Shown piece after piece: positions 33,362 through 40,680 of a stretch of DNA of 64,000 nt; within the stretch, counting starts at the first letter, position 1, and each line of letters opens with the position of its first letter. Made by a program: the position numbers and the translations under genes. The stretch is from Actinospica robiniae DSM 44927 (GTDB lineage Bacteria > Actinomycetota > Actinomycetes > Streptomycetales > Catenulisporaceae), in NCBI RefSeq assembly GCF_000504285.1, contig NZ_KI632511.1, forward strand, positions 9,282,154-9,346,153, read 5' to 3'. The notes beneath the pieces are model-generated. The model was not told the origin of the DNA. It did no database searches and saw only the letters and a list, made by a program, of their open reading frames with translations.

Positions 33362-33493
33362 GTGCGAAGCAGCCGGGTCGGCGGTGCGTTCGTCCTGCTC
33401 GCCCTGTGCGAGGTCCCGCGTCGCAGCAACGCGGCCGGCCTCCGCTCGGGCAGCCGACGCAATCCCTTCGAGGACGAGCCCACCGAGTACTGA
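33362..33493 (+). CDS. Small gene encoding a 43-aa peptide, divergent from the NB-ARC/TPR gene
   Basis: GTG 33362 is preceded by AGGGGAAG (33349-33356) and opens a 43-codon frame: basic N-terminus, hydrophobic stretch VGGAFVLLALCE (residues 6-17), an Arg/Ser-rich middle (RSGSRR), and an acidic C-terminus NPFEDEPTEY. A strong terminator begins 26 nt after the stop. Because the NB-ARC/TPR gene runs the other way, this terminator must end a short + transcript starting within 33203-33360, which is the best evidence that the gene is real. It could be a secreted signalling peptide, a RiPP-like precursor, or part of a small RNA. No family recognised. Confidence 0.55.
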   Translation: MRSSRVGGAFVLLALCEVPRRSNAAGLRSGSRRNPFEDEPTEY

Positions 33494-33518
33494 TCCGCGC
33501 CTGCGCGCTCCGGCTCTG

Positions 33519-33552
33519 CGAGCCCCCCTCCGCCACCGCGGAGGGGGGCTCG
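33519..33552 (+). terminator. Strong intrinsic terminator after the small gene
   Basis: A perfect 15 bp stem (33519-33533 with 33538-33552), CACC loop, followed by ATCGTTTT. It is one of the few sites in the window with a T-tract. Confidence 0.85.
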
Positions 33553-33584
33553 ATCGTTTTCCGGGCCGCGCCGCGCCGAGATCC

Positions 33585-33620
33585 GTTCCGGAAGTTCCGG
33601 AAGTTCCGGGAGTTCCGAAA
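33585..33620. repeat. Four 9 bp tandem repeats upstream of a promoter
   Basis: GTTCCGGAA, GTTCCGGAA, GTTCCGGGA and GTTCCGAAA are exactly adjacent and end 14 bp before a TTGACA box. Regular direct repeats just upstream of -35 are the usual arrangement for activators. A simple slippage repeat is the alternative. Confidence 0.8.
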
Positions 33621-33634
33621 CCAGTGCGCACATC

Positions 33635-33663
33635 TTGACAGTGCCGTGACGCGCGCGTAGACA
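33635..33663 (+). promoter_or_regulatory. Sigma-70-type promoter of the discoidin/beta-helix gene
   Basis: TTGACA (33635-33640) and TAGACA (33658-33663) are spaced by 17 bp, near consensus. The start would be close to 33670, giving a leader of ~134 nt. The 310 bp gap upstream of the gene is otherwise filled by the terminator and tandem repeats described separately. Confidence 0.75.
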
Positions 33664-33803
33664 TCTCCTCGATCGGAAACCGCTCTCCAAACAATCGCCT
33701 TGAGTTTCCGCAACCGCCGCACCCGGTTTGACCTGCCCGTCGGGTGCGCGTCTCGCGAGGCGACTCCCATCCCACGCACCAGCTCCGCTTCAGGAGAACG
33801 CTT

Positions 33804-36707
33804 ATGTCAGTACGAAGTTTCACACCAGCGTCATTACGGCGCGGTGGTCCGGCCGGCCATCGCAGCACCGTGATCGGGGTCGTGCTCGCCCTCTTGGCGA
33901 GTCTGCTGGTCGTCACCGTCTCAGCCCCCGCACAAGCGGCCGGGTCCCTGCTGTCGCAGGGCAAGACGACGACGGCTTCCTCGCTCGAGAACGCGACCTT
34001 CCCCGCCTCCAACGCCACCGACGGCAACACCGGCACCCGCTGGTCCAGCGCGTTCTCCGACCCGCAGTGGCTGGAGGTGGACCTCGGCGCGACCGCCTCG
34101 ATCAGCTCGGTCGTGCTGCAGTGGGAGGCGGCCTACGGCACCGCCTTCCAGATCCAGACCTCGAATGACAACGCGACCTGGACCTCGATCTACTCGACCA
34201 CCACCGGGACCGGCGGCACCCAGACGCTGACCGTCAGCGGCTCGGGCCGCTACGTGCGCATGTACGGCACCGCGCGGGCGACCCAGTACGGCTACTCGCT
34301 CTACGAGTTCCAGGTCTACGGCACCATCGGCAGCGGCACCGGCTGCGGCACCACCGACGCCGCCCTCGGCGCGCCCACCACCGCGTCCTCGCTGGAGAAC
34401 GCCGGGGATCCGGCCACCGCCGCCACCGACGGCAACACCGGCACCCGCTGGTCCAGCGCGTTCTCCGACCCGCAGTGGCTGCAGGTCGACCTCGGCTCCA
34501 CGCAGTCCATCTGCCAGGTCGCGCTGAACTGGGAGACCGCGTACGCCACGGCGTTCCAGATCCAGACCTCGAACGACGCGTCGACCTGGACCACGATCTA
34601 CTCCACCACCACCGGCACCGGCGGCATCCAGACGCTGAACGTCAGCGGCTCGGGCCGCTACATCCGGATGTACGGCACCGCGCGGGCGACCCAGTACGGC
34701 TACTCGCTGTGGGAGTTCGACGTCTACACCGGCTCCAGCAGCGGCACGGGCGGCGGCAACACGGTCTCCGTCGGCGCCCCCGGCGCGCAGAGCTGGACCG
34801 TGGGCACCCCGGTGACCCTGCAGATCAGCGCCACCGACTCGGGCTCCGGCCAGACCCTGACCTACTCGGCCTCCGGCCTGCCCGCGGCCCTGTCGATCAA
34901 CGCGAGCACCGGCCAGATCACCGGCACCCCGTCGGCCGCCGGCTCGGGCACCGCCACGGTCACCGCGAAGGACGCCACCGGCGCCTCCGGCACCGCCACG
35001 ATCGCCTGGACCGTCGGCACCAGCGGCACCGGCCCGACCGGCTGCACCGGCCAGTCGAACCAGCCGAACTTCGGCTCGAACGTCTACATCTTCGACCCGA
35101 GCATGTCGGCCACCTCCATCCAGTCCACCCTGGACTCGGTGTTCAACACCCAGAAGCTCAACCAGTTCGGCACCCAGCGCGACGCCCTGCTGTTCAAGCC
35201 GGGCACCTACAGCGCCGAGGCCAACATCGGCTACTACACCTCGATCCAGGGCCTCGGACAGAACCCTGACGACGTCACCATCAACGGCGACGTCACCGTG
35301 GACGCGTTCGACGGCACCGGCAACGCCACCCAGAACTTCTGGCGCTCGGCGGAGAACCTGGCGATCAACCCCTCGTCCGGCAGCGACCGCTGGGCCGTCG
35401 CCCAGGCCGGGCCGTTCCGGCGGGTCGACGTGCACGGCGGGCTGGAGCTCTACCCGGCCAGCTACGGCTACGCCAGCGGCGGCTACATCGCCGACACCAA
35501 GGTCTCCGGCCAGGCGTCGAGCGTGTCCGAGCAGCAGTGGTACTCGCAGGACAGCAACTTCGGCAGCTGGAGCGGGTCGGTCTGGAACATGGTGTTCTCC
35601 GGGGTCACCGGGGCGCCGGCGCAGAGCTTCCCCACCCCGCCGATGACCACGCTGGCCACCACGCCGACCTCGCGCGACGTGCCGTACCTGTACGTCGACT
35701 CGTCCGGCAACTACCACGTGTTCGCGCCGTCCCTGCGCACCAACGCCTCGGGCCCGAGCTGGGCGAACGGCTCGACCCCGGGCACCTCGATCCCGATGAG
35801 CCAGTTCTTCGTGGCCAACCCGTCCGACACCGCGGCGCAGATCAACGCGGCGCTGGCCGAGGGCTGCAACCTGTTCTTCACCCCGGGTGTCTACAACATC
35901 GACCAGACCCTCAACGTCACCAACCCGAACACCATCGTGCTGGGTGTCGGCTTCCCGACGCTCATCCCGACCAACGGCGTCAACACCATGCAGGTGGCTG
36001 ACGTCGACGGCGTCCGGATCGACGGTCTGCTCTTCGACGCCGGCACCACCAACTCCCAGGCGCTGCTGACGGTGGGTGTGGCGGGCTCGCACACCAGCCA
36101 CGCGTCCAACCCGATCTCGGTGCAGGACACCTTCTTCCGGATCGGCGGCGACATCGCCGGCAAGGCCACCAACAGCCTGGTGGTCAACGCCGACAACACC
36201 CTGATCAACGACATCTGGGCCTGGCGCGCCGACCACGGCAACTCGGGCACCGTCGGCTGGACGGTGAACACCGCGGCGACCGGACTGATCGTCAACGGCA
36301 ACAACGTCCTGGCGACCGGCCTGTTCGTGGAGCACTACCAGAACTACGAAGTCGAGTGGAACGGCAACGGCGGGGAGACGATCTTCCTGCAGAACGAGAA
36401 CCCCTACGACCCGCCGAACCAGGCGGCCTGGATGAACGGATCCACGGACGGATACGCCGCCTATGAGGTGGCCCCGACCGTGACCACGCACCAGGCGTAC
36501 GGCCTAGGCTCGTACTGCTACTTCAACGTCAACCCGGCGGTGGTCAACGACCATGCCTTCCAGGCGCCGAACACCCCGGGCGTCCAGTTCCACGACCTGC
36601 TCACGGTCTCGCTCGGCGGAGTCGGCGTGATCAACCACGTCATCAACTCCACCGGCGCGGCCACCCCGTCCAACACCACACCGTCCGATGTGACCAGTTA
36701 CCCGTGA
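33804..36707 (+). CDS. Secreted discoidin (F5/8C) x2 / Ig-like / beta-helix protein
   Basis: 967 aa. Signal peptide ends at SAPAQAA (about 50). Two carbohydrate-binding F5/8 type C domains follow (~58-176 and ~193-310); both contain TDGNTGTRWSSAFSDPQWL and TARATQYGYSL, so they arose by recent duplication. A He_PIG/Ig-like domain (~318-409, AGSGTATVTAKDATGASGTA) precedes a large right-handed beta-helix-like region (~423-960, TINGDVTVDAFDG, GGLELYPASYGYASGG, VLGVGFPTLIPTNG). The architecture suggests a polysaccharide-binding or -degrading enzyme outside the cell; no catalytic residues can be assigned. ATG 33804 with AGGAGAA (33792-33798) is the clear start. Homologues are often loosely named coagulation factor 5/8 proteins. 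Confidence 0.88.
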   Translation: MSVRSFTPASLRRGGPAGHRSTVIGVVLALLASLLVVTVSAPAQAAGSLLSQGKTTTASSLENATFPASNATDGNTGTRWSSAFSDPQWLEVDLGATASISSVVLQWEAAYGTAFQIQTSNDNATWTSIYSTTTGTGGTQTLTVSGSGRYVRMYGTARATQYGYSLYEFQVYGTIGSGTGCGTTDAALGAPTTASSLENAGDPATAATDGNTGTRWSSAFSDPQWLQVDLGSTQSICQVALNWETAYATAFQIQTSNDASTWTTIYSTTTGTGGIQTLNVSGSGRYIRMYGTARATQYGYSLWEFDVYTGSSSGTGGGNTVSVGAPGAQSWTVGTPVTLQISATDSGSGQTLTYSASGLPAALSINASTGQITGTPSAAGSGTATVTAKDATGASGTATIAWTVGTSGTGPTGCTGQSNQPNFGSNVYIFDPSMSATSIQSTLDSVFNTQKLNQFGTQRDALLFKPGTYSAEANIGYYTSIQGLGQNPDDVTINGDVTVDAFDGTGNATQNFWRSAENLAINPSSGSDRWAVAQAGPFRRVDVHGGLELYPASYGYASGGYIADTKVSGQASSVSEQQWYSQDSNFGSWSGSVWNMVFSGVTGAPAQSFPTPPMTTLATTPTSRDVPYLYVDSSGNYHVFAPSLRTNASGPSWANGSTPGTSIPMSQFFVANPSDTAAQINAALAEGCNLFFTPGVYNIDQTLNVTNPNTIVLGVGFPTLIPTNGVNTMQVADVDGVRIDGLLFDAGTTNSQALLTVGVAGSHTSHASNPISVQDTFFRIGGDIAGKATNSLVVNADNTLINDIWAWRADHGNSGTVGWTVNTAATGLIVNGNNVLATGLFVEHYQNYEVEWNGNGGETIFLQNENPYDPPNQAAWMNGSTDGYAAYEVAPTVTTHQAYGLGSYCYFNVNPAVVNDHAFQAPNTPGVQFHDLLTVSLGGVGVINHVINSTGAATPSNTTPSDVTSYP

Positions 36708-36720
36708 TCCACGGTGACCG

Positions 36721-36791
36721 TCAGGACATCTGAGTCCTGATTCATCGGACGATCGGGGGCCGGCCTGCGCGGGGAGACCCGCGCAGGCCGG
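36721..36791 (+). terminator. Two hairpins ending the discoidin/beta-helix transcript
   Basis: A 7 bp stem (36721-36727 with 36734-36740) and a perfect 14 bp GC stem with GAGA loop (36760-36773 with 36778-36791) start 13 nt after the stop. The second lies inside the 3' end of the convergent acetyltransferase gene. Confidence 0.6.
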
Positions 36792-37284
36792 ACCGCATCT
36801 CCAGCACGAAAGAAGTCGCCGGCTTCCCGTTGAGTGTCAACGAGCCGGTTGCGATGAAGCCGTTGCGCTCGAGTACTTTGCGAGAGGCCGCGTTGTCCGC
36901 GGTGACCTTGGCGCGCACGAGCTCGAGCCCGTATTCGCGCGCGGCCAGATCGAGTACGTCGCGCACCGCGGCGCTCGCCAATCCCCGCCCCGTCGCCTTC
37001 TGCGCGATCCGGTAGCCGAGCTCGGCCGAACCGTTCTCGATCTCGACCAGGTTCACCCGGCCGACGATCTCCCCGCCCTCGCCGACCAGCACGTGGAAAC
37101 GGTCGGTCCCCTCCGCCTGCCACGCGAGCAGCTGCGCGTAGCGGTCGGCGAAAGCGGAGAAGAACTCGTCGCCGCGATCAGGTATCGAGGCCGCGAAGAA
37201 GGCCCGGTTCTCCCGTTCGAACGCCAGAAGGGCCGAGGCGTGGTCGGGGCGGAGCAATTCGAGTTCCGGCATGTGCGGTTCCAT
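36742..37284 (-). CDS. GNAT acetyltransferase (RimJ/RimL type)
   Basis: 180 aa. Motif B/A residues are visible: VNLVEIENGSAELGYRIAQK followed by ATGRGLASAAVRDVLDLA, the acetyl-CoA pyrophosphate loop (Q/RxxGxG/A-like), and NAASRKVLERNGFIATG near the C-terminus, typical of Acetyltransf_3. Such enzymes acetylate ribosomal protein N-termini, other proteins or small amines. ATG 37284 is taken; ATG 37272 is a possible shorter start. It is convergent with the discoidin gene and lies just left of the repeat region, whose first terminal repeat begins 32 bp upstream of its start, so its promoter may have been altered by insertion. Confidence 0.88.
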   Translation of the reverse strand: MEPHMPELELLRPDHASALLAFERENRAFFAASIPDRGDEFFSAFADRYAQLLAWQAEGTDRFHVLVGEGGEIVGRVNLVEIENGSAELGYRIAQKATGRGLASAAVRDVLDLAAREYGLELVRAKVTADNAASRKVLERNGFIATGSLTLNGKPATSFVLEMRSGLRGSPRAGRPPIVR

Positions 37285-37315
37285 GGGACCCCGAGGCTAT
37301 CACCGAGGATCCGGT

Positions 37316-37332
37316 AGATGACTGATGGGGAT
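37316..37332 (+). repeat. 17 bp outer inverted repeat, left
   Basis: AGATGACTGATGGGGAT is repeated in inverse orientation at 40501-40517. It may mark the outer limits of a composite repeat region. Confidence 0.6.
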
Positions 37333-37333
37333 C

Positions 37334-37814
37334 TACTGCGACTTGATGATCGGCCGGGTGCTCGTACGGCCGGGTGTCTTGTCGGGTCGGGGGCGGCCGC
37401 TTCGCGTCGCCCGGTTCGTCTGACCACCCGCCCACCCGTTGCGTGGGTGGGTGGGCTGGGGTTTCAAGATCTCGCCTCCGGCGCGGGCCCTTCCCTCGGA
37501 GAGAGATGCCGGGGTCTGTGGGGTGCTGGCGTTGGTGGGGCGGGCTGGGGTTCGGGATGGTCAGGTTGCGGGGGCGTGCTCTCTCCTCGGTCGGTCCCCG
37601 GAGGCAATCAGGGACCTGCCGGGAGGTCAAGCGGCGGTGGCTGTGGCTGGTGCTTGTTTCTGCATGGCGCCGCTTGACCTCCCGGCAGAACCCTGATCGG
37701 GCTTCGCCTGCCCGACCGAGGAGAGAGCCCACCCCCTGAGGTCCGGTGCGAGCTGCGCTCGGGCCGATTCCCGTCCGGTGGACGGCCGCGTTCGATGCGG
37801 AAGGATCCTGCATC
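37334..37814 (+). repeat. Dispersed repeat, copy A, with long stem-loop
   Basis: This ~480 bp sequence recurs inverted at 39965-40462 and begins again at 63967. Within it, 37579-37727 folds into a 149-nt hairpin: outer arms 37579-37594/37712-37727 (16 bp perfect), an imperfect middle, and inner arms 37616-37636/37668-37688 (21 bp perfect) around a 31-nt loop. The open frames here are not conserved as protein. It may be a non-autonomous mobile element or encode a structured RNA; no transposase of its own is seen. Confidence 0.75.
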
Positions 37815-38115
37815 ACCGTGATCCGCCATCCCAACCTTCGATCCGTGCGATGGGGTCGGTGCTCCGGTCGCCCTTGATGCTGAATCCTGCATCCCGATTC
37901 CCGATCCGTGTGAAGAGGTCGATGGTCCGGTCGCGCTTGGCGTCGAATTCTGCATCACCCTCATGCTGTCGACCCCGATCCCAGACCTCGCTGCAGAATC
38001 CCGCAGGCCGGCCGCGTTCGATGCGGAACGATTCTGCATCACCCTGATCCGATCCACCCGGTGCTCACCTGACGCGCAGGATCGTGCGGCTCGGTCGCAC
38101 GCCGAGGGGAAATCC
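37793..38115 (-). repeat. Degenerate tandem array between repeat A and the IS
   Basis: Four to five units of ~60-85 bp share CCGGTCGCGTTCGATGCGGA-type starts followed by ATTCTGCATCACCCTGATCC-type sequence. Read on the minus strand, the units give peptides such as RIRVMQNRSASNAA and SMRVMQNSTPSATG, so a frame stays open across the array, but I see no gene start and treat it as repeat DNA. Confidence 0.6.
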
Positions 38116-38131
38116 TGCACCGCTTTCGGCC

Positions 38132-38141
38132 CCACCTGCCC
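38132..38141 (+). repeat. Target site duplication, left
   Basis: CCACCTGCCC directly abuts the left inverted repeat and is repeated exactly at 39766-39775 on the right, defining the insertion. Confidence 0.9.
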
Positions 38142-38164
38142 CAATGCCGCTCACGGTAGATTGA

Positions 38165-38446
38165 TCATGCGGTGAGTTCGAGGTTTCCCGTGCTGATCCG
38201 TCCCGGATGCAGCACTTGGCGTGCCGGCGGGAGGTTGGCGATGCGTAGGGTCGGCGGCCCGGCGTGGCGTACCCCGACATCAGTGGCCTTCTTCACGGCG
38301 TACTGGTTGTGACGTGCCCGTTTGACCACGCGCGGGTAGGAACGGTGGCGCCGCTCGCGATGCAGCTCGCGCGGTGCGGTGATCTCCGTGTTGAACCGCT
38401 CGAGCAGGGCCGCCAGGCCCTCAGGGGGAAAAGGCCGCCGGATCAT
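38165..38446 (-). CDS. Out-of-frame C-terminal extension of the IS4 transposase
   Basis: The frame following GLAALLERFNTEITAPREL, then RRHRSYPRVVKRARHNQYAVK, is the conserved basic C-terminus normally found at the end of long IS4-type transposases. It is in the +1 frame relative to the main transposase and overlaps its last codons. At the junction the minus strand reads TTT TCC CCC TGA G; a +1 slip on CCC before TGA continues at GAG and would add ~85 residues, giving ~514 aa. It is either a programmed frameshift or a loss-of-function indel in the C run at 38424-38428. It has no start of its own. Confidence 0.6.
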   Translation of the reverse strand: MIRRPFPPEGLAALLERFNTEITAPRELHRERRHRSYPRVVKRARHNQYAVKKATDVGVRHAGPPTLRIANLPPARQVLHPGRISTGNLELTA

Positions 38447-39710
38447 CGATCCGGCGGCGGATGATGCGGACCGCGTTGGTGAACTTCACCCGGTCCGGGT
38501 CGATGTCCGCCTCGGTCGCGGCCCGACAGATCAGGGAGTTGATCGCATAGTGGGTGAGCAGGTAGCCGTAGAGCTCCTGGATCACCATGTCAGGGCTCTG
38601 GGACCGCATGACCTTCCCCGGTCCCCGTAGAACCGTCTTGGCCTGCGCGTTCGCCTGCTCGTGCTCCCACCGCTCGTGATATCCCGCCGCCAGCAGCGCG
38701 GCCGGGGCACTGCGCGCATCCAGCAGCGTCGTCAGCAGGCAAAACAGCTCCCGCTCCCCAGCGGTGCCCCGGTCCGCCACCTCGTACTCCACCACCCGAA
38801 CCAGCCGCGCGCGATCCTCGAACTCCTCCAGATCCGCCCCCGCCCGAGCCGCCGCCAGGACCTGCTCACGGACCTTCGCCGAGGTACGCGACGCGAACAC
38901 CACCGAGGTGTACGAGCCGTCCCCGAGCTTGGCGACCAGCGGCAGCGCAATCGTGTCACCCAGGCGCCACAGCAGCTCAGCACCCGTCTGCGACGCCTGA
39001 CACCAGTCGGCGAACGAGTAGAAGTTGCGATCGGCCAACAACAGCATGTCCTGGTCGAGGAACCGGTAGAGCCGACGCGCCGCGGACTGCTCCCCGCTGC
39101 CCTTGCCGCCGCACGGCCCCGCGTCCGCGCCGATCGGAGCCCGCGAGCCGCACTCGACCAACGTCACCACCCGCATCTTCGGGAACGCCGACCGGTTGCC
39201 GCCCGAACCGGCGTACCCGAAGTACCCCGCGTTCGCCGCACTGTCCGGCACATCCCACTCGAACCCGTCGATCGAGACCATCCGCCTGCCCGCCAGCCAC
39301 GCCCCCCGCGTCAGCATCCCCGCCACCGGCTGCGCAACCTGCTCGAACACCTCCCGGACCACGTCAGAACCCAGACGCTTGCGCGCCTGGGTGATCCCGC
39401 CCGACCCGGGACACTCCCACCCGGCGTCCCAACGCCCCCAATCCTTCAGGACCTCGGTCAACCGGGTCAGGACCTCCTGATAGTCCTCGTCCGCGAACAA
39501 CGCCATCGCCATCGCGAAATACACCATGACATGCGCCGGAAGCTTCGCATCCGCCCGCTTCGCACCCCTGCCGAACTCCGCCACCGCGTCATCGATCACC
39601 ACACGCGGCACCGCCGCCGCCAACAACCCGACCGACACATGATCCGTCAAACGGCCCGACAGGCCCTCCACAGCACTATGCGACACCCCCCGACCGTAAC
39701 GCCCCACCAA
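38421..39710 (-). CDS. IS4-family transposase (DDE)
   Basis: 429 aa. An N-terminal IS4-type domain (about 20-110: VPRVVIDDAVAEFGRG, YFAMAMALFADEDYQEVLTR) precedes the DDE catalytic domain. Candidate acidic residues are the Asp of VSIDGFEWDVPD (~155), the Asp of LLLADRNFYSFADW (~230) and the Glu in YHERWEHEQ, the Y-(x)-R-E-K-like signature (~345). The frame stops at TGA 38421-38423 just before a conserved basic C-terminus that continues in the +1 frame. It lies inside a complete IS with target duplication. Activity depends on whether the frameshift is productive. Confidence 0.9.
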   Translation of the reverse strand: MVGRYGRGVSHSAVEGLSGRLTDHVSVGLLAAAVPRVVIDDAVAEFGRGAKRADAKLPAHVMVYFAMAMALFADEDYQEVLTRLTEVLKDWGRWDAGWECPGSGGITQARKRLGSDVVREVFEQVAQPVAGMLTRGAWLAGRRMVSIDGFEWDVPDSAANAGYFGYAGSGGNRSAFPKMRVVTLVECGSRAPIGADAGPCGGKGSGEQSAARRLYRFLDQDMLLLADRNFYSFADWCQASQTGAELLWRLGDTIALPLVAKLGDGSYTSVVFASRTSAKVREQVLAAARAGADLEEFEDRARLVRVVEYEVADRGTAGERELFCLLTTLLDARSAPAALLAAGYHERWEHEQANAQAKTVLRGPGKVMRSQSPDMVIQELYGYLLTHYAINSLICRAATEADIDPDRVKFTNAVRIIRRRIDDPAAFSP

Positions 39711-39775
39711 TCACCGCACGAACACACAGGTCACAAGCATGATCCCACTACGCTGAGCGGCATTGCCACCTGCCC

Positions 39776-39964
39776 AGCCACCCGGTCCACCACCCTCCCG
39801 TCACAAGCCCCGACCCTCGTACTCTTCCATGCTAGATGCCACCACCGACAAAAACCGCGTATCTAGCTTTCAGCGGATAAGTAAAAATTGTGGAGATTTG
39901 CCGGAACTCGGGCGTGCTCCCCGGCGTTGAAGGAATAGAGAAGAAGACAGCGGCCTGGAACGGC
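39776..39964. other. AT-richer spacer between IS and repeat B
   Basis: Its centre (39830-39905) is clearly lower in GC than anything else in the window. No gene is visible. Joined to 37815-38141 it reconstructs the pre-insertion spacer of the A/B repeat pair. Confidence 0.5.
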
Positions 39965-40462
39965 GATGCAGGATTCTTCCTGATCGAGCGCGACCGGGCC
40001 ACCGGCCGGGACCCGGGCCCGAGCGCAGCTCGCACCACTCCCCAGGGGGTGGGCTCTCTCCTCGGTCGGGCAGGCGAAGCCCGATCAGGGTTCTGCCGGG
40101 AGGTCAAGCGGCGCCATGCAAGATCGAGCATGAGCGGAAACCACCGCCGCTTGACCTCCCGGCAGGTTCCTGATTGCCTCCGGGGACCGACCGAGGAGAG
40201 AGCACGCCCCCGCAACCTGACCATCCCGAACCCCAGCCCGCCCCTCCAACGCCAGCACCCCACAGACCCCGGCATCTCTCTCCGAGGGAAGGGCCCGCGC
40301 CGGAGGCGAGATCTTGAAACCGCAGCCCGCCCCGCCAACGTAACGGGTGGGCGGGTTGTCAGAGGAACCGGGCGGCGCGAAGCGGCCGCTCGTGCCCTGA
40401 TGAGCACTCCCACCCAACAAGCCACCACGCCCCACAAGCACTAAGCCGATCATCAATTCGCG
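39965..40462 (-). repeat. Dispersed repeat, copy B, inverted, with long stem-loop
   Basis: Inverted copy of 37334-37814. Its hairpin is 40054-40202 with the same 16 bp outer arms (40054-40069/40187-40202) and 21 bp inner arms (40093-40113/40145-40165). The 31-nt loop (40114-40144) has the same length as in copy A but differs at about eleven positions, while the arms are identical. Confidence 0.75.
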
Positions 40463-40500
40463 TTCGCCCTTCGGTGCAGTGGCATTTCGCTCCGCCATGA

Positions 40501-40517
40501 ATCCCCATCAGTCATCT
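40501..40517 (-). repeat. 17 bp outer inverted repeat, right
   Basis: Exact inverse of 37316-37332. The remaining sequence to the next gene (40518-40680) is non-coding and contains TTGACA at 40601-40606 without a convincing -10 box. Confidence 0.6.
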
Positions 40518-40680
40518 GGGCGTTCACACGGTTACCGCCCGGTACTTTCACGCCTGGGCCGGCCTGACGTGGGCGGTCGCCGGCGGGCGCTGACTTTCCG
40601 TTGACAGGCCATCGACCGGTTGTCAGCTTCCTGTCGAGACCCGGTGGGTGGACCGGGTGGGCCGATGAAAGGCATGGGAC

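Larger units (their letters stand above)
38142..39765 (-). mobile_element. IS4-family insertion sequence, 1,624 bp, complete
   Basis: The ends are 29 bp imperfect inverted repeats (38142-38170 and 39737-39765, 24 of 29 matching, beginning CAATGCCGCTCA). They are flanked by a 10 bp direct target duplication CCACCTGCCC (38132-38141, 39766-39775), as expected for IS4-type elements. One transposase gene fills it, in two overlapping frames. The intact duplication means a simple, probably recent insertion into the spacer between repeats A and B. Confidence 0.92.

Noticed and set aside
33585..33620. CRISPR-like short repeat
   Set aside because: Units are 9 bp and directly adjacent without spacers.
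37318..37739. Open frames within repeat copy A
   Set aside because: Frames are not kept as protein in copy B, and the conserved feature is the hairpin arms.
37608..38144. 178-codon frame with RVMQ repeats as a protein gene
   Set aside because: No ribosome binding site; the repeats are better explained by a tandem DNA array, and the frame runs into the hairpin repeat.
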